This document shows, piece after piece, positions 1 through 8,600 of a stretch of 64,000 nt of DNA. The notes under the pieces were generated by a model. That model was not told where the DNA came from, searched no databases, and saw only the letters and a list, made by a program, of their open reading frames with translations. Numbering within the stretch: the stretch's first letter is position 1; every line of letters begins with the position of its first letter. Source of the DNA: Rathayibacter sp. SD072. GTDB lineage: Bacteria > Actinomycetota > Actinomycetes > Actinomycetales > Microbacteriaceae. The position numbers were made by a program, and so were the translations under genes. The stretch spans positions 1-64,000 of the forward strand of contig NZ_JADILJ010000006.1 in the NCBI RefSeq assembly GCF_017355185.1, given 5' to 3'.

Positions 1-575
1 CCGTTCCCCGGTTGATGGCCGGGCTCGTCCTCTACGGCGTCGCCGACGCGATGATGATCCGGGCGTCGCTCGGCGTGGATCCGTGGACCGTCTTCGCGCA
101 GGGCCTCTCGCGCCAGACCGGACTGGGAATCGGACTGCTCACCAACGTGATCGGCCTGCTGGTGCTGCTGCTGTGGATCCCGCTCCGGCAGCGTCCGGGC
201 CTGGGCACGGTGCTGAACGTGCTGACGGTGGGGCCCGCGATCGAGCTCGGGATGTGGCTCATCCCGACGCCCGCGGCGCTGTGGGGGCAGATCCTGCTCT
301 TCTCGGCGGGACTCGTGCTGCTGGCCGTCGCGAGCGGGATCTACATCGGCGCGCACCTGGGCCCCGGCCCGCGCGACGGGCTCATGACGGGGCTGCACCG
401 GCGCACGGGGCTGCCCATCTGGGTGGGCCGCTCGGGAGTCGAGGCGACGGTGCTGCTGATCGGCTGGGCGCTCGGCGGCAACGTGGGGTTCGGCACCCTC
501 GCCTTCGCGGTGCTGATCGGCCCCCTGTGCACGGTGACGCTGCCGCTTCTCGGAGTGGGGCGGCGCGCCGACTGA
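1..575 (+). CDS. YczE-like integral membrane protein (5' end outside window)
   Basis: The frame is open to the left edge, so the N-terminus is missing. The first possible starts in the window (TTG at 12, ATG at 15) fall inside what should be the first membrane helix. The roughly 190 visible residues contain about five hydrophobic segments. They carry the motifs LGVDPW near the start and GPGPRDGLMTG in the middle, which are typical of the YczE/YitT-like family. Relatives are usually about 210-220 aa, so some 20-30 residues are probably lost. The family is membrane-bound and its biochemical role is unknown. The stop is followed within 8 nt by an inverted-repeat element that could end transcription. 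Family assignment is firm; function is not. Confidence 0.8.
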   Translation, partial: VPRLMAGLVLYGVADAMMIRASLGVDPWTVFAQGLSRQTGLGIGLLTNVIGLLVLLLWIPLRQRPGLGTVLNVLTVGPAIELGMWLIPTPAALWGQILLFSAGLVLLAVASGIYIGAHLGPGPRDGLMTGLHRRTGLPIWVGRSGVEATVLLIGWALGGNVGFGTLAFAVLIGPLCTVTLPLLGVGRRAD

Positions 576-582
576 CGATCCC

Positions 583-679
583 CTGCTGATCGAGCAGCCC
601 GCGCAGCGGGGGTATCGGGATCCCCGTGTCCGGGAGCAGGTGGGAATCGACCCGCGCGCAGGGCGCTGCTCGATCAGCA
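583..679. repeat. Dispersed inverted-repeat element, copy 1
   Basis: About 97 bp. The left arm starts TGCTGATCGAGCAGC and the right arm ends GCTGCTCGATCAGCA, so the outer 15 bases of the two arms are perfect complements. The arms continue as an imperfect GC-rich stem. A second full-size copy lies at 59074-59170 and a half copy at 756-800. It sits directly after the YczE-like stop codon in the gap between convergent genes. Confidence 0.75.
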
Positions 680-755
680 CGGGGATGGCGAGTGGTCGCG
701 ACTCGGGGGCTGACGGCCGCGCGAGGCCCGATTCGAGTCGATTCGCGCCCACTGG

Positions 756-800
756 TGCTGATGGAGCAGCCCGAGCAGCGGGGGTACCGGGATCCACCAC
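756..800. repeat. Half copy (left arm only) of the dispersed element
   Basis: These 45 bases match the left arm of the copy at 59074 with about five mismatches. No matching right arm follows; a different hairpin (827-873) begins instead. It looks like a truncated copy. Confidence 0.65.
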
Positions 801-826
801 TGCCGAGCCGCCGCCTGCACGCGGAA

Positions 827-873
827 CCGCCCCGCTCCAGGAACCCAGGGGGTCGGTTCCTCGAGCGGGGCGG
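827..873 (-). terminator. Strong hairpin terminator after dctA
   Basis: A 19-bp stem (827-845 pairing with 855-873, one mismatch) with a 9-nt loop lies 21 nt beyond the dctA stop on the minus strand. There is no U-tract, as is common in high-GC actinobacteria. Confidence 0.75.
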
Positions 874-894
874 TCGCCGTGGGGCGGGCGGTGC

Positions 895-2337
895 CTAGCG
901 CTTGCCGGCGAGCTGGGCGCGCTCCGAGGCGTCGATCGACGCGATGCCCTCGGTGATGGAGGTGCCGGAGGCGGCCGGGGCGTCGTGGTCGTCGGCGCCC
1001 AGGGAGGCCTCGTCGAACGGTGCGCGGCCGGCGAGGACCTCGCGGACCTGGGTCGTGTCGACCTGCTTGGTCCAGGTTCCGACGAGCAGGGTGGCGACCG
1101 CGTTGCCGGTGAAGTTGGTGACCGCGCGGGCCTCCGACATGAACCTGTCGATGCCGACGATGACTCCGACGCCGTCGACCAGGTCGGGGCGGAAGGACTG
1201 CAGGCCGCCGGCCAGGGTGGCGAGGCCGGCGCCGGTGACGCCCGCCGCTCCCTTCGACGCGATCATCATGAAGAGGAGCAGCCCGATCTGCTCCGAGATC
1301 GACATGGGCGAGCCGGTGGCCGAGGCGATGAAGAGCGACGCCATGGTCAGGTAGATCGCGGTGCCGTCGAGGTTGAAGGAGTAGCCGGTCGGGACCGTGA
1401 TGCCGACGACGGGCTTGGAGACGCCGAGGTGCTCCATCTTGGCGATCAGACGAGGCAGGGCGGCCTCGGAGGAGGAGGTGCCGACGATCAGGAGGTACTC
1501 GCGGCCGAGGTACTTCATCAGCGAGAAGATGCTGACGCCGGTGACCAGGCGCAGCAGCAGGCCCAGGATCACGATCACGAAGATCGCGCAGGTGACGTAG
1601 AAGCCGATCATCAGGGTGGCGAGGGCGACGACCGCACCCCAGCCGGTCTTGCCGACGACCGCGGCGATCGCTCCGAAGGCGCCGATGGGTGCGACCCAGA
1701 GCACCATCGAGAGGATGCGGAACACGAGCACCTGGAGCTGCTTGATCGCTCCGAGGATCGGCTGGCCCTTCGCGCCCATCTTCTGCAGCGCGAAGCCGAC
1801 GAGGAGGGCGACGAAGAGGGTCTGCAGGATGCTGCCGTCGACCAACGACGAGAACAGCGAGACGGGGATGATGCCGAGGACGAACTCCGACGTGGTCTCG
1901 GCCTTGAGGTCGCTCGTGTCGTACTCGGCGCCCGAGATGTCCAGGCCCTCGCCCGGGTGCAGGATGTTGCCGACGACCAGGCCGATCGCCAGGGCGAAGG
2001 TCGACATCACGATGAAGTAGCCCAGCGCCAGTCCGCCGACCTTGCCGACCGTCGCGGCCTTGGCGATCGAGCCGATGCCGATCACGATCGTGCAGAAGAT
2101 GATCGGCGCGATCATCATCTTGATCAGGCCGACGAAGGCCTTGCCGACGGGCTCGAGCGTCGCGGCGAACGCGGGGGCGACGAGGCCGACGATGATGCCG
2201 GCGACGACCGCGATGATGACCGCGATGTAGAGCCAGTGGTTGCGGTCGATCCGCTTGCGGGTCTTCGCGGGAGTGACCGCGGGACTGAGCCGGTCACTGC
2301 CGGACCGGTCGGAGGGGCGTCCGGGCGTCTTCGCCAT
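895..2337 (-). CDS. dctA: DctA-type dicarboxylate:cation symporter (SDF family)
   Basis: 480-aa secondary transporter predicted to take up C4-dicarboxylates with protons or sodium across the cytoplasmic membrane. The N-terminal ~45 residues are polar. Eight membrane segments and two re-entrant hairpins follow. The serine-rich hairpin GTSSSEAALPRL, the substrate/cation motif SFNLDGTAIY, and the last-helix pattern DRFMSEARAVTNFTGN are all present, so the protein looks intact. The ATG at 2337 is chosen because upstream codons in the frame run into the intergenic region. It is divergent from a CitA/DcuS-like kinase/regulator pair, the usual arrangement for carboxylate uptake genes controlled by that pair. 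Exact substrate (succinate, fumarate, malate, glutamate) cannot be read from sequence. Confidence 0.88.
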   Translation of the reverse strand: MAKTPGRPSDRSGSDRLSPAVTPAKTRKRIDRNHWLYIAVIIAVVAGIIVGLVAPAFAATLEPVGKAFVGLIKMMIAPIIFCTIVIGIGSIAKAATVGKVGGLALGYFIVMSTFALAIGLVVGNILHPGEGLDISGAEYDTSDLKAETTSEFVLGIIPVSLFSSLVDGSILQTLFVALLVGFALQKMGAKGQPILGAIKQLQVLVFRILSMVLWVAPIGAFGAIAAVVGKTGWGAVVALATLMIGFYVTCAIFVIVILGLLLRLVTGVSIFSLMKYLGREYLLIVGTSSSEAALPRLIAKMEHLGVSKPVVGITVPTGYSFNLDGTAIYLTMASLFIASATGSPMSISEQIGLLLFMMIASKGAAGVTGAGLATLAGGLQSFRPDLVDGVGVIVGIDRFMSEARAVTNFTGNAVATLLVGTWTKQVDTTQVREVLAGRAPFDEASLGADDHDAPAASGTSITEGIASIDASERAQLAGKR

Positions 2338-2460
2338 GAGCGTGTCCTGTCTCTTCGTCGAGGGGAGGGTCGTGCGGTGTCCGTGAGGTGGGGGGCCGGT
2401 GCGGCGAGCGCTCCGGGACGTTCCGATGGTGGCCCCGCCGGAGTCCGGGGCCGCGGTTGC

Positions 2461-2476
2461 GTTCATACTGTTCACG
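2461..2476. promoter_or_regulatory. Candidate regulator site between dctA and the kinase gene
   Basis: Two direct GTTCA-type repeats (GTTCATACT then GTTCACG) spaced 9 bp apart, in the divergent gap and overlapping a plausible -10 (CATACT). The position suits the response regulator at 4180. The assignment is inference. Confidence 0.3.
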
Positions 2477-2536
2477 CGGATCGACGAGAGGACGCGGATC
2501 GGTCCGGACACCGCGAGACGTGACGAGGAGGTCGCG

Positions 2537-4183
2537 ATGCCCCGAGTGCGCGCCCCGCGCCCCCGCAGCGACCGCGGACCCCGCGGCAGCATCGCCGCCC
2601 GGCTCTTCGCGGTGCAGCTGCTGTGCATCCTGCTGATCGCCGCCGCCGCGGTCGCGGTCCTCGCCGTCGATGCGCGCGGTCGTGCCGGAGCGGACGCCGC
2701 CGAGCGCAGCCTCGTGGTGGCGCGCACCGTCGCCGACAACCCGTTCGTCGTCGAGGCGACGCAGGGGCCGGATCCGTCGCGCTCGCTCCAGCCCTACGCC
2801 GAGGCGATCATGGCCGACACGGGCGTCGACTTCCTCACGATCATGAACCCGGACCGCACCCGGTACACGCACCGCGATCGCGAGCGGATCGGGCAGCCGT
2901 TCATCGGCACCATCTCCCCCGCGCTCGAGGGCCGCACCTTCACCGAGACCTACACCGGCACGCTCGGGCCGTCGGTGCGCGCGGTCGCGCCCGTCCTCGA
3001 CGGGAGCGGCGAGATCGTCGCGCTGGTCTCGGCCGGGGTAACGCTGCAGGCGGTGGACGCCTCGTTCGGCGCGCGGGTGCAGGTCGTCGCGTGGGGCGCG
3101 CTCGGCGCGGTCCTGCTCGGCGGGCTCGGCTCCTGGCTCCTGGCCCGCTATCTGCGGCGGGTGACCGGCGGGCGCGGTCCGGAGCAGATGAGCCAGGTGT
3201 TCGCCTACTACGAGTCGGTGCTGCACTCGGTGCGCGAGGGGCTGCTGCTGGTCGACGACCGCGGGCGCCTGGTGCTCGCGAACGACCACGCGCTCGAGCT
3301 GCTGGGCCTGGAGGGCGTCCGCACCCCCGTGCCGATCGCCGACCTCGACCTCCCGGAGGCGCTGCGCGAGCTGCTCCGCTCGGACGAGCCGGTGACCGAC
3401 CGCCTCGTCGTCGCGCGCGAGCGGATCCTCGTGGTCACGGAGCAGCCGGCCGCCTCCCCCGGTGCGCGGCCGCTGGGAACCGTGACGACCCTCCGCGACC
3501 GCACCGAGCTGCAGCGGATGACCGGCGAGTTGGAGTCGATGCGCACCCTCTCGGACGCCCTGCGCTCGCAGACCCACGAGTTCTCGAACCGCCTGCACAC
3601 CATCGCCTCGCTCATCGAGCTGGGCCGGCCCGAGCAGGCCCTGTCGTTCGCGGCCGGCGAGCTCACGCTCAGCCAGCGGCTCGCCGACCGGCTGATCACC
3701 TCGGTGCAGGAGCCGGTCATCGCGGCGCTCCTGCTCGGCAAGACGGCGCAGGCGCGCGAGCGCGGCGTCGAGCTGCACCTCGAGACCCACCTCGAGCCGG
3801 GCACGCAGGGCTTCGACCCGGGCGACCTGGTGACGCTGCTGGGCAATCTGATCGACAACGCGCTGGACGCGGCCGCGGCTCCCGACGGCGCCGACGAGCC
3901 GTGGGTCGAGGTCTACCTCGGCCACGCGGAGGGCGCGGGCGGCGAGCAGGAGCTGGTGATCCAGGTGTCCGACAGCGGCCCGGGAGTCGAGGAGACGGCG
4001 GACGTCTTCGCGCGCGGCTACTCGACGAAGGAGCAGGACGAGTTCGGCCGCGGCATCGGCCTCGCCCTCGTGCAGCAGGTCGTGCAGCGCCTCGGCGGCA
4101 CGATCGAGGTGTCGCGGCACGTCGGAGCCGTGTTCACGGTGCAGCTGCCGCTGCCCGCGCGCGTGGCGGAGGCGGCACGGTGA
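2537..4183 (+). CDS. CitA/DcuS-family sensor histidine kinase
   Basis: 548-aa membrane sensor kinase. Membrane helix 1 is at about 21-45, an extracytoplasmic PAS-like sensor domain at 46-178, helix 2 at about 181-205 and a cytoplasmic PAS domain at about 220-330. The dimerisation/phospho-acceptor motif THEFSNRLHTI (His347) is characteristic of carboxylate sensors. The HATPase domain has an N box near 437 (NLIDNALDAA) and a G1 box DSGPGV near 478. The ATG at 2537 is preferred to upstream in-frame starts because GAGGAGG lies just before it. The stop overlaps the GTG of the response regulator (GTGA), so the two are translationally coupled. It probably senses a di- or tricarboxylate and controls dctA. 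Confidence 0.87.
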   Translation: MPRVRAPRPRSDRGPRGSIAARLFAVQLLCILLIAAAAVAVLAVDARGRAGADAAERSLVVARTVADNPFVVEATQGPDPSRSLQPYAEAIMADTGVDFLTIMNPDRTRYTHRDRERIGQPFIGTISPALEGRTFTETYTGTLGPSVRAVAPVLDGSGEIVALVSAGVTLQAVDASFGARVQVVAWGALGAVLLGGLGSWLLARYLRRVTGGRGPEQMSQVFAYYESVLHSVREGLLLVDDRGRLVLANDHALELLGLEGVRTPVPIADLDLPEALRELLRSDEPVTDRLVVARERILVVTEQPAASPGARPLGTVTTLRDRTELQRMTGELESMRTLSDALRSQTHEFSNRLHTIASLIELGRPEQALSFAAGELTLSQRLADRLITSVQEPVIAALLLGKTAQARERGVELHLETHLEPGTQGFDPGDLVTLLGNLIDNALDAAAAPDGADEPWVEVYLGHAEGAGGEQELVIQVSDSGPGVEETADVFARGYSTKEQDEFGRGIGLALVQQVVQRLGGTIEVSRHVGAVFTVQLPLPARVAEAAR

Positions 4184-4860
4184 CCGGCACCGACCCGATC
4201 CGGGTGCTCGTCGTCGAGGACGAGCCGCTCACCGCGAGCGCGCACGCCGACTACGTCCGCCGGGTCGAGGGCTTCGAGGTGGCGGCGGTCGCCGGCACCG
4301 GAGCCGAGGCGATCCGCGCACTGCGGGCCGACTCCGCCATCGCGCTGATCCTGCTCGACATGAACCTGCCGGACATGGGCGGGCTCGACCTCTGCCGTGC
4401 CGTGCGGGCTGCCGGGCTGGACGTCGACGTGATCGCGATCACGGCCGTGCGCGACGCGGCCGTGGTGCGCGCGTCCGTCGCCGCCGGGATCGTGCAGTAC
4501 CTGATCAAGCCGTTCGTCTTCAGCACGTTCGCGGCGAAGCTCGCCAGCTACCGCTCCTACCGGGGGCGACTGCACGGCTCGGCCGTCGCCAGCCAGCACG
4601 AGGTCGACGGCGCGTTCGCGGCGCTGCGGACCTCGAACGCGCCGGGCCTGGCCAAGGGCCTCTCGGCCCAGACCCTCGAGTCGGTCACCGCGCTGCTCGG
4701 CGAGGTCGGCCTCTCGGCGGCCGAGCTCGCGACCCGCCTCGACATCTCGCGGGTCACGGCCCGGCGCTACCTCGAGCACCTGGCCGATACCGGAGTCGCG
4801 GAGCGCGCGCCGCGCTACGGCTCGCCGGGGCGGCCGGAGCTGGAGTACCGGCGGCGCTAG
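4180..4860 (+). CDS. CitB/DcuR-like response regulator
   Basis: 226-aa partner of the preceding kinase. The receiver domain (about 6-125) has acidic residues Glu13/Asp14, phospho-acceptor Asp60 in LILLDMNLPDMGG and Lys110 in YLIKPF. The C-terminus has a winged-helix-like DNA-binding region (LSAAELATRLDISRVTARRYL, about 170-192), as in CitB/DcuR/DctR-type regulators. The GTG start at 4180 overlaps the kinase stop. The last bases overlap the stop codon of the convergent flavoprotein gene. The probable target is the divergent symporter promoter. Confidence 0.87.
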   Translation: MTGTDPIRVLVVEDEPLTASAHADYVRRVEGFEVAAVAGTGAEAIRALRADSAIALILLDMNLPDMGGLDLCRAVRAAGLDVDVIAITAVRDAAVVRASVAAGIVQYLIKPFVFSTFAAKLASYRSYRGRLHGSAVASQHEVDGAFAALRTSNAPGLAKGLSAQTLESVTALLGEVGLSAAELATRLDISRVTARRYLEHLADTGVAERAPRYGSPGRPELEYRRR

Positions 4861-5813
4861 GCGGCGTGCTCGCTCAACGCCAGGGCGATCTCCTCCTCGA
4901 TCAGGTCGTGGTTGATCGCGGCGCCCACCCGCAGGCCGTCGGCGGCGGCCGCCATCACCTGCGACATCGGCTCGACGAGCGAGCCGGCGGCGAAGACGCG
5001 GTCGACGCCGGTGCGGCCCATGAGGTCGGCCGGGAGGTGCCGCGCGACGCCCGAGGGGTGGTCGACGAGCTCGAGGCGCAGACCGGACGGCAGGCGGCCG
5101 GCGACGTCCGGAGCGACGACGACGGCGTCGAGCGGCAGGAGGCGTCCGTCGACCACGGCGCCGACGAGACGGTCGTCCTCGATCCGGAGCTCCTCGACCG
5201 CGCCCGCGACGAGGTCGATGCCGCGGGCCGCGAGACGGAGCGCCTCCTCCCCCTCGGGTGCCTCGTCGCCGTTCAGCAGGATCGAGACGTACGGGCTCAG
5301 CTGGCGGAACATCTGCGCCTGGTGCGGGGCGAAGGAGCTGCCGAGCACCGCGATCCTCCGGCCGCGCACCTCGAAGCCGTGGCAGTACGGGCAGTGCAGC
5401 ACGTCGCGGCCCCAGCGCGGGGCGAGGCCGGGGATGTCCGGGAGCCGGTCGGCGACTCCGCTCGCGAGCAGGAGCCGCCGGGCGTACAGCACGGTGCCGT
5501 CGGCGAGGGTCGCCGAGACGCTGTCGTCGGTGCTCGAGGCGGCGACGACCTCGCCGGTGACGACGCGGGCGCCGTAGCCCTCGGTTTCGAGGCGGGCGAG
5601 CCGGGCGAGCTCGAGGGGCGACGTGCCGTCGCGGGTGAGGACGTTGTGCGCCCCGGGCGAGGGCGCGTTTCGGGGAGGGCCGCCGTCGATGACGACGACG
5701 TCGCGGAGGCTCCGGCCCAGAGCGGTGGCGGCGGCGAGGCCGGCGAAGGAGGCGCCGACGATCAGGACGTCGGCGGGGCGGTGGCGGGCGGAGGGGGCGT
5801 CGGTGTGCGTCAT
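4857..5813 (-). CDS. Thioredoxin-reductase-like FAD/NAD(P)H oxidoreductase
   Basis: 318-aa class II pyridine-nucleotide flavoprotein. The FAD-binding GASFAG motif is at about 20-25, the redox-active pair is CPYC (Cys141/Cys144) followed by HG, a NAD(P)H-binding VLGSSFAPHQ stretch is at about 155, and the C-terminal FAD motif includes VFAAGSL. Classical thioredoxin reductases have CAT/VC; the CPYCHG form marks a separate actinobacterial branch whose electron acceptor is not established. The gene is divergent from an XRE-cupin regulator 88 bp away, a common pairing, so that regulator probably controls it. Its stop codon overlaps that of the convergent response regulator. Confidence 0.82.
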   Translation of the reverse strand: MTHTDAPSARHRPADVLIVGASFAGLAAATALGRSLRDVVVIDGGPPRNAPSPGAHNVLTRDGTSPLELARLARLETEGYGARVVTGEVVAASSTDDSVSATLADGTVLYARRLLLASGVADRLPDIPGLAPRWGRDVLHCPYCHGFEVRGRRIAVLGSSFAPHQAQMFRQLSPYVSILLNGDEAPEGEEALRLAARGIDLVAGAVEELRIEDDRLVGAVVDGRLLPLDAVVVAPDVAGRLPSGLRLELVDHPSGVARHLPADLMGRTGVDRVFAAGSLVEPMSQVMAAAADGLRVGAAINHDLIEEEIALALSEHAA

Positions 5814-5888
5814 GCTCCGAGAGTGCGCCCTCCTCGGCTCCGAGGCCGGAATCCGTGCCGTTCCGGCAAGACCGGCAGGCGTCTCTGC

Positions 5889-5894
5889 CAGGAT
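5889..5894 (+). promoter_or_regulatory. -10 hexamer of the cupin regulator
   Basis: CAGGAT ends 7 nt before the ATG at 5902, and no Shine-Dalgarno is visible. Likely a leaderless or near-leaderless mRNA. Confidence 0.45.
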
Positions 5895-5901
5895 CTGTCG
5901 C

Positions 5902-6519
5902 ATGGCCGAACCGATCGAGAGCACTCCGCCGTCCGACGAGGAGGTGCTGGCCGCCGTCGGCCCGCGCCTGCGCCGGCTCCGCGTGCGGCGCGACCGCACC
6001 CTCGCCTCGCTGTCGGCCGAGACGGGCATCTCGTCGAGCACGCTGTCGCGCCTCGAGAGCGGTGGCCGGCGCGCGACGCTCGAGCTGCTGCTGCCGATCG
6101 CGCGCGCCCTCGGCGCACCGCTGGACGAGCTGGTCGGAGCGGCGCCCGAGGATCCGCGCGTGCACGGGCGGCCCATTCGGCGGCACGGCATGCTCATCCA
6201 GCCGCTCAGCCGCGACGCCGGCGGGCTCCAGGCGTTCAAGCACACGATCCCGGGCGGGCCGCTGCCGCTGCCGGTCGAGGACCTCGATCAGCGCACGCAC
6301 GAGGGGTTCGAGTGGCTCTACGTGCTGAGCGGGCGGCTCCGGCTGCGACTCGGCGAGCACGACCTCGTGCTGCCCCCGGGCGAGGCTGCCGAGTTCGACA
6401 CGCGCGTGCCGCACTGGTTCGGCCGGGCGGACGAGAGGCCGGTCGAGTTCCTGTCGCTGTTCGGACGCCAGGGCGAGCGGATGCACGTGCGGGCGTCGAC
6501 GCGGCGCCCGGAGCGCTGA
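5902..6519 (+). CDS. XRE-family regulator with C-terminal cupin sensor
   Basis: 205 aa. The helix-turn-helix is at about residues 15-65 (RTLASLSAETGISSSTLSRL). A cupin barrel fills the C-terminal half (about 110-190) with GFEWLYVLSGRLRLRLG, LPPGEAAEFD and VPHWFG. Such regulators bind a small ligand or metal in the cupin and repress or activate a neighbouring gene. It diverges from the CPYC flavoprotein, the likely target. The next gene, on the opposite strand, ends 6 nt downstream. Confidence 0.85.
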   Translation: MAEPIESTPPSDEEVLAAVGPRLRRLRVRRDRTLASLSAETGISSSTLSRLESGGRRATLELLLPIARALGAPLDELVGAAPEDPRVHGRPIRRHGMLIQPLSRDAGGLQAFKHTIPGGPLPLPVEDLDQRTHEGFEWLYVLSGRLRLRLGEHDLVLPPGEAAEFDTRVPHWFGRADERPVEFLSLFGRQGERMHVRASTRRPER

Positions 6520-6525
6520 GGCGCG

Positions 6526-7017
6526 CTACTCCGTCGCGAGCACCTCGCGCACGAAACCGGCGGATCTCGCACGCAGCGTCTCGATCCGCTCGGCCTTGGC
6601 GGCCTCGACGTCGAAGCCGACGTACGCGATCGGCGGACGCGCCCGCACGTTCGCCGAGCACTGGAAGTCGGAGCAGACGAGCGTGCCGAGCGCGTCGCCC
6701 GCCCGACCCGCGGCGCCGGCCTTCCGAGCGCCGAAGAAGACGACGTCGTTCGGCAGCCGGGTGTCGCGGCACCACGAGCACTGCGCCCGCGAGCGGGGCA
6801 GCGCGTCGGCCTGCTTGAGCAGGACGCCGACGACGCGGCCGTCCAGCGGCACGACCGCGTACGCGCGGCGCCCGATCTTCTTGTCGCGCCAGCCGAGAAG
6901 ATCGATCGAGTCCCAGTCGAGGGAGTCGAAGCCGGCCGGCAGCGAGAGGTCCGCGACCTCCTTGCGCGAGGCGTTCACGAAGGAGGCGCGCACCGCGTCC
7001 TCGGTCAGAGGGAGCAT
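6526..7017 (-). CDS. FBP-domain (EF-G-binding, FusB-like) zinc-finger protein
   Basis: 163 aa. The C-terminal half has a four-cysteine treble-clef-like site (Cys80, Cys83, Cys115, Cys120) with the pattern CSWCRDTR and CSDFQCSANVRARPP, typical of the actinobacterial FBP domain. This resembles the C-terminal domain of FusB-type proteins that bind elongation factor G and rescue stalled ribosomes. Whether this homologue binds EF-G or affects fusidic acid sensitivity is unknown. The promoter looks leaderless. Convergent with the cupin regulator. Confidence 0.78.
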   Translation of the reverse strand: MLPLTEDAVRASFVNASRKEVADLSLPAGFDSLDWDSIDLLGWRDKKIGRRAYAVVPLDGRVVGVLLKQADALPRSRAQCSWCRDTRLPNDVVFFGARKAGAAGRAGDALGTLVCSDFQCSANVRARPPIAYVGFDVEAAKAERIETLRARSAGFVREVLATE

Positions 7018-7023
7018 TGCAGC

Positions 7024-7029
7024 ACCCTA
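7024..7029 (-). promoter_or_regulatory. -10 hexamer of the FBP-domain gene
   Basis: TAGGGT on the minus strand, exactly 6 nt before the ATG at 7017. It lies against the terminator of the upstream exporter gene. Confidence 0.6.
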
Positions 7030-7037
7030 GCCGAGGG

Positions 7038-7077
7038 CTCGGCCGGGGTGGGGCACCGCCGACCCATCCCGGCCGAG
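7038..7077 (-). terminator. Hairpin terminator of the TetR-linked exporter
   Basis: CTCGGCCGGG (7038-7047) pairs perfectly with CCCGGCCGAG (7068-7077), and the stem extends inward by about five further pairs. It starts 4 nt after the exporter stop codon. Confidence 0.75.
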
Positions 7078-7081
7078 AGGC

Positions 7082-8527
7082 CTAGCCCAGGTGCGCCACG
7101 GCCTCCTTCGGAGCCTGCGCGAGGAACTCCTCCTTCTTCACCCGGATCATCGTTGCCGCGACGACCGCCGCGATGACGAGTCCGATGGCCGCGGTGAGGA
7201 AGACCGCGGAGTAGCCGTCGACGAAGGCGGCGGGCGAGGGCGCGGAGCCCACGGCGCCGGCGTAGATCGTCGTGAAGATCGAGAGGCCCACCGAGCCGCC
7301 GATCTGCATGGCGGCGTTCGCGGTCGCTCCGGCGGCACCGGCGTCGTGCGCGGCGACTCCGGTGAGGGCGAGGTTCTGCACGGGCACGAAGATCATGGCC
7401 ATGCCGACGCCGAGCACGATCAGCGCGGGCAGCACCTGCACGAGGTAGGCGCCGTCGGCCGTGATGCGGCTGAGGTAGAGGAGTCCGACGGCGGCGATGA
7501 CCGGCCCGGCGATCATCAGCAGGCGGGGTCCGACGACCGGGAGCAGGCGGGTCGCGATGCCGGCGACGACCATGATCGTCAGGGTCATCGGGAGGCTCGC
7601 GAGACCGGCCTCCAGCGGAGGCAGGCCCAGGACGATCTGCAGGTGCAGCGTCAGGTAGAGGGTGGAGCCGATCATGACGCTGCCGACGATGGCCTGGATG
7701 AGGAACGCGCCTCCGCGGACCCGGTCGGCCACGATGCGCAGCGGCAGCGACGGGTGATCGGAGCGCGCCTGGATGCGGACGAAGAGCGCGAGGAGCAGCA
7801 CGCCGACGACCAGGAAGCCGATCGTGTCGGCGCGGAGCCAGCCCTGCTCGGCGAGGGTGAAGCCGTAGACCACGGCGCAGAGTCCGAGGGCGACGACGAT
7901 CGTGCCCGCGATGTCGAAGCGGTTGCGGCCCTCGGCGCGGCTCTCGGTCACGAGCAGCGCTCCGGCGACGACACCCACGACGACGAACGGCACGTTGACC
8001 AGGAGGCACCAGCGCCAGTCGGCGAACTCCGTGAGCAGGCCGCCCAGCACGAGGCCGACGGCGGCACCGGCACCGGCGACCGCGCCGAAGACGGCGAACG
8101 CGGTGCTCCGCTCGCGCCCGCCGGGGAACGTGACGGTGAGCAGGGCGAGGGCGGCGGGGGCCAGGAGCGCGGCGAACGCGCCCTGCAGACCGCGGGCCGC
8201 GATCAGCTCGGTGCCGGAGGAGGCGAGACCGCCCCACGCGGACGCCGCGCCGAAGCCGACCATGCCGATGAGGTAGGTGCGCTTGCGTCCGGTGTAGTCG
8301 GCGATGCGGCCGCCCAGCAGCAGCAGGGCGCCGAAGGCCAGGGCGTACGCGGTGACGACCCACTGGCGCTCGACGTCCGAGAGGCCGAGGTCGCGCTGGG
8401 CTTCGGGGAGCGCGATGTTGACGATGGTGCCGTCGAGGACGACGACGAGCTGCGTGAGCGCGAGGATGACGAGGACCCACCAGCGGCGGGAGGGCGGCTG
8501 GGCGGTCGACGGGGCGTGCGAGGTCAA
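7082..8527 (-). CDS. DHA2-type (14-TM) multidrug efflux MFS transporter
   Basis: 481 aa from a TTG start. Proton-coupled exporter of the major facilitator superfamily. Motif C-like GAVAGAGAAVGLVLGG, the DHA2 start motif LDGTIVNIALP and the loop GGRIADYTGRKRTY are visible, with about 14 hydrophobic segments. An ATG at 8605 is also in frame but would translate through the operator-like inverted repeat at 8601-8618; the TTG at 8527 has AAAGG five bases upstream and is preferred. It diverges from a TetR regulator, the usual pairing for an inducible drug exporter. Substrate unknown. Confidence 0.85.
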   Translation of the reverse strand: MTSHAPSTAQPPSRRWWVLVILALTQLVVVLDGTIVNIALPEAQRDLGLSDVERQWVVTAYALAFGALLLLGGRIADYTGRKRTYLIGMVGFGAASAWGGLASSGTELIAARGLQGAFAALLAPAALALLTVTFPGGRERSTAFAVFGAVAGAGAAVGLVLGGLLTEFADWRWCLLVNVPFVVVGVVAGALLVTESRAEGRNRFDIAGTIVVALGLCAVVYGFTLAEQGWLRADTIGFLVVGVLLLALFVRIQARSDHPSLPLRIVADRVRGGAFLIQAIVGSVMIGSTLYLTLHLQIVLGLPPLEAGLASLPMTLTIMVVAGIATRLLPVVGPRLLMIAGPVIAAVGLLYLSRITADGAYLVQVLPALIVLGVGMAMIFVPVQNLALTGVAAHDAGAAGATANAAMQIGGSVGLSIFTTIYAGAVGSAPSPAAFVDGYSAVFLTAAIGLVIAAVVAATMIRVKKEEFLAQAPKEAVAHLG

Positions 8528-8600
8528 GGGAGCCTTTCGGACGGGGCAGGAGCGGGACCGGCGGGTCCGGATCCGGGCCGCGTCGTCGAGGCCGAACCAC

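Noticed and set aside
640-2523. 627-codon plus-strand open frame antisense to dctA
   Set aside because: Its Asp/Gly/Arg-rich translation mirrors the hydrophobic helices of the symporter on the other strand; no start site or homology.
7024-7077. Riboswitch upstream of the FBP-domain gene
   Set aside because: The long stem there is explained as the terminator of the preceding exporter, and the FBP gene has a leaderless-type promoter that leaves no 5' leader.
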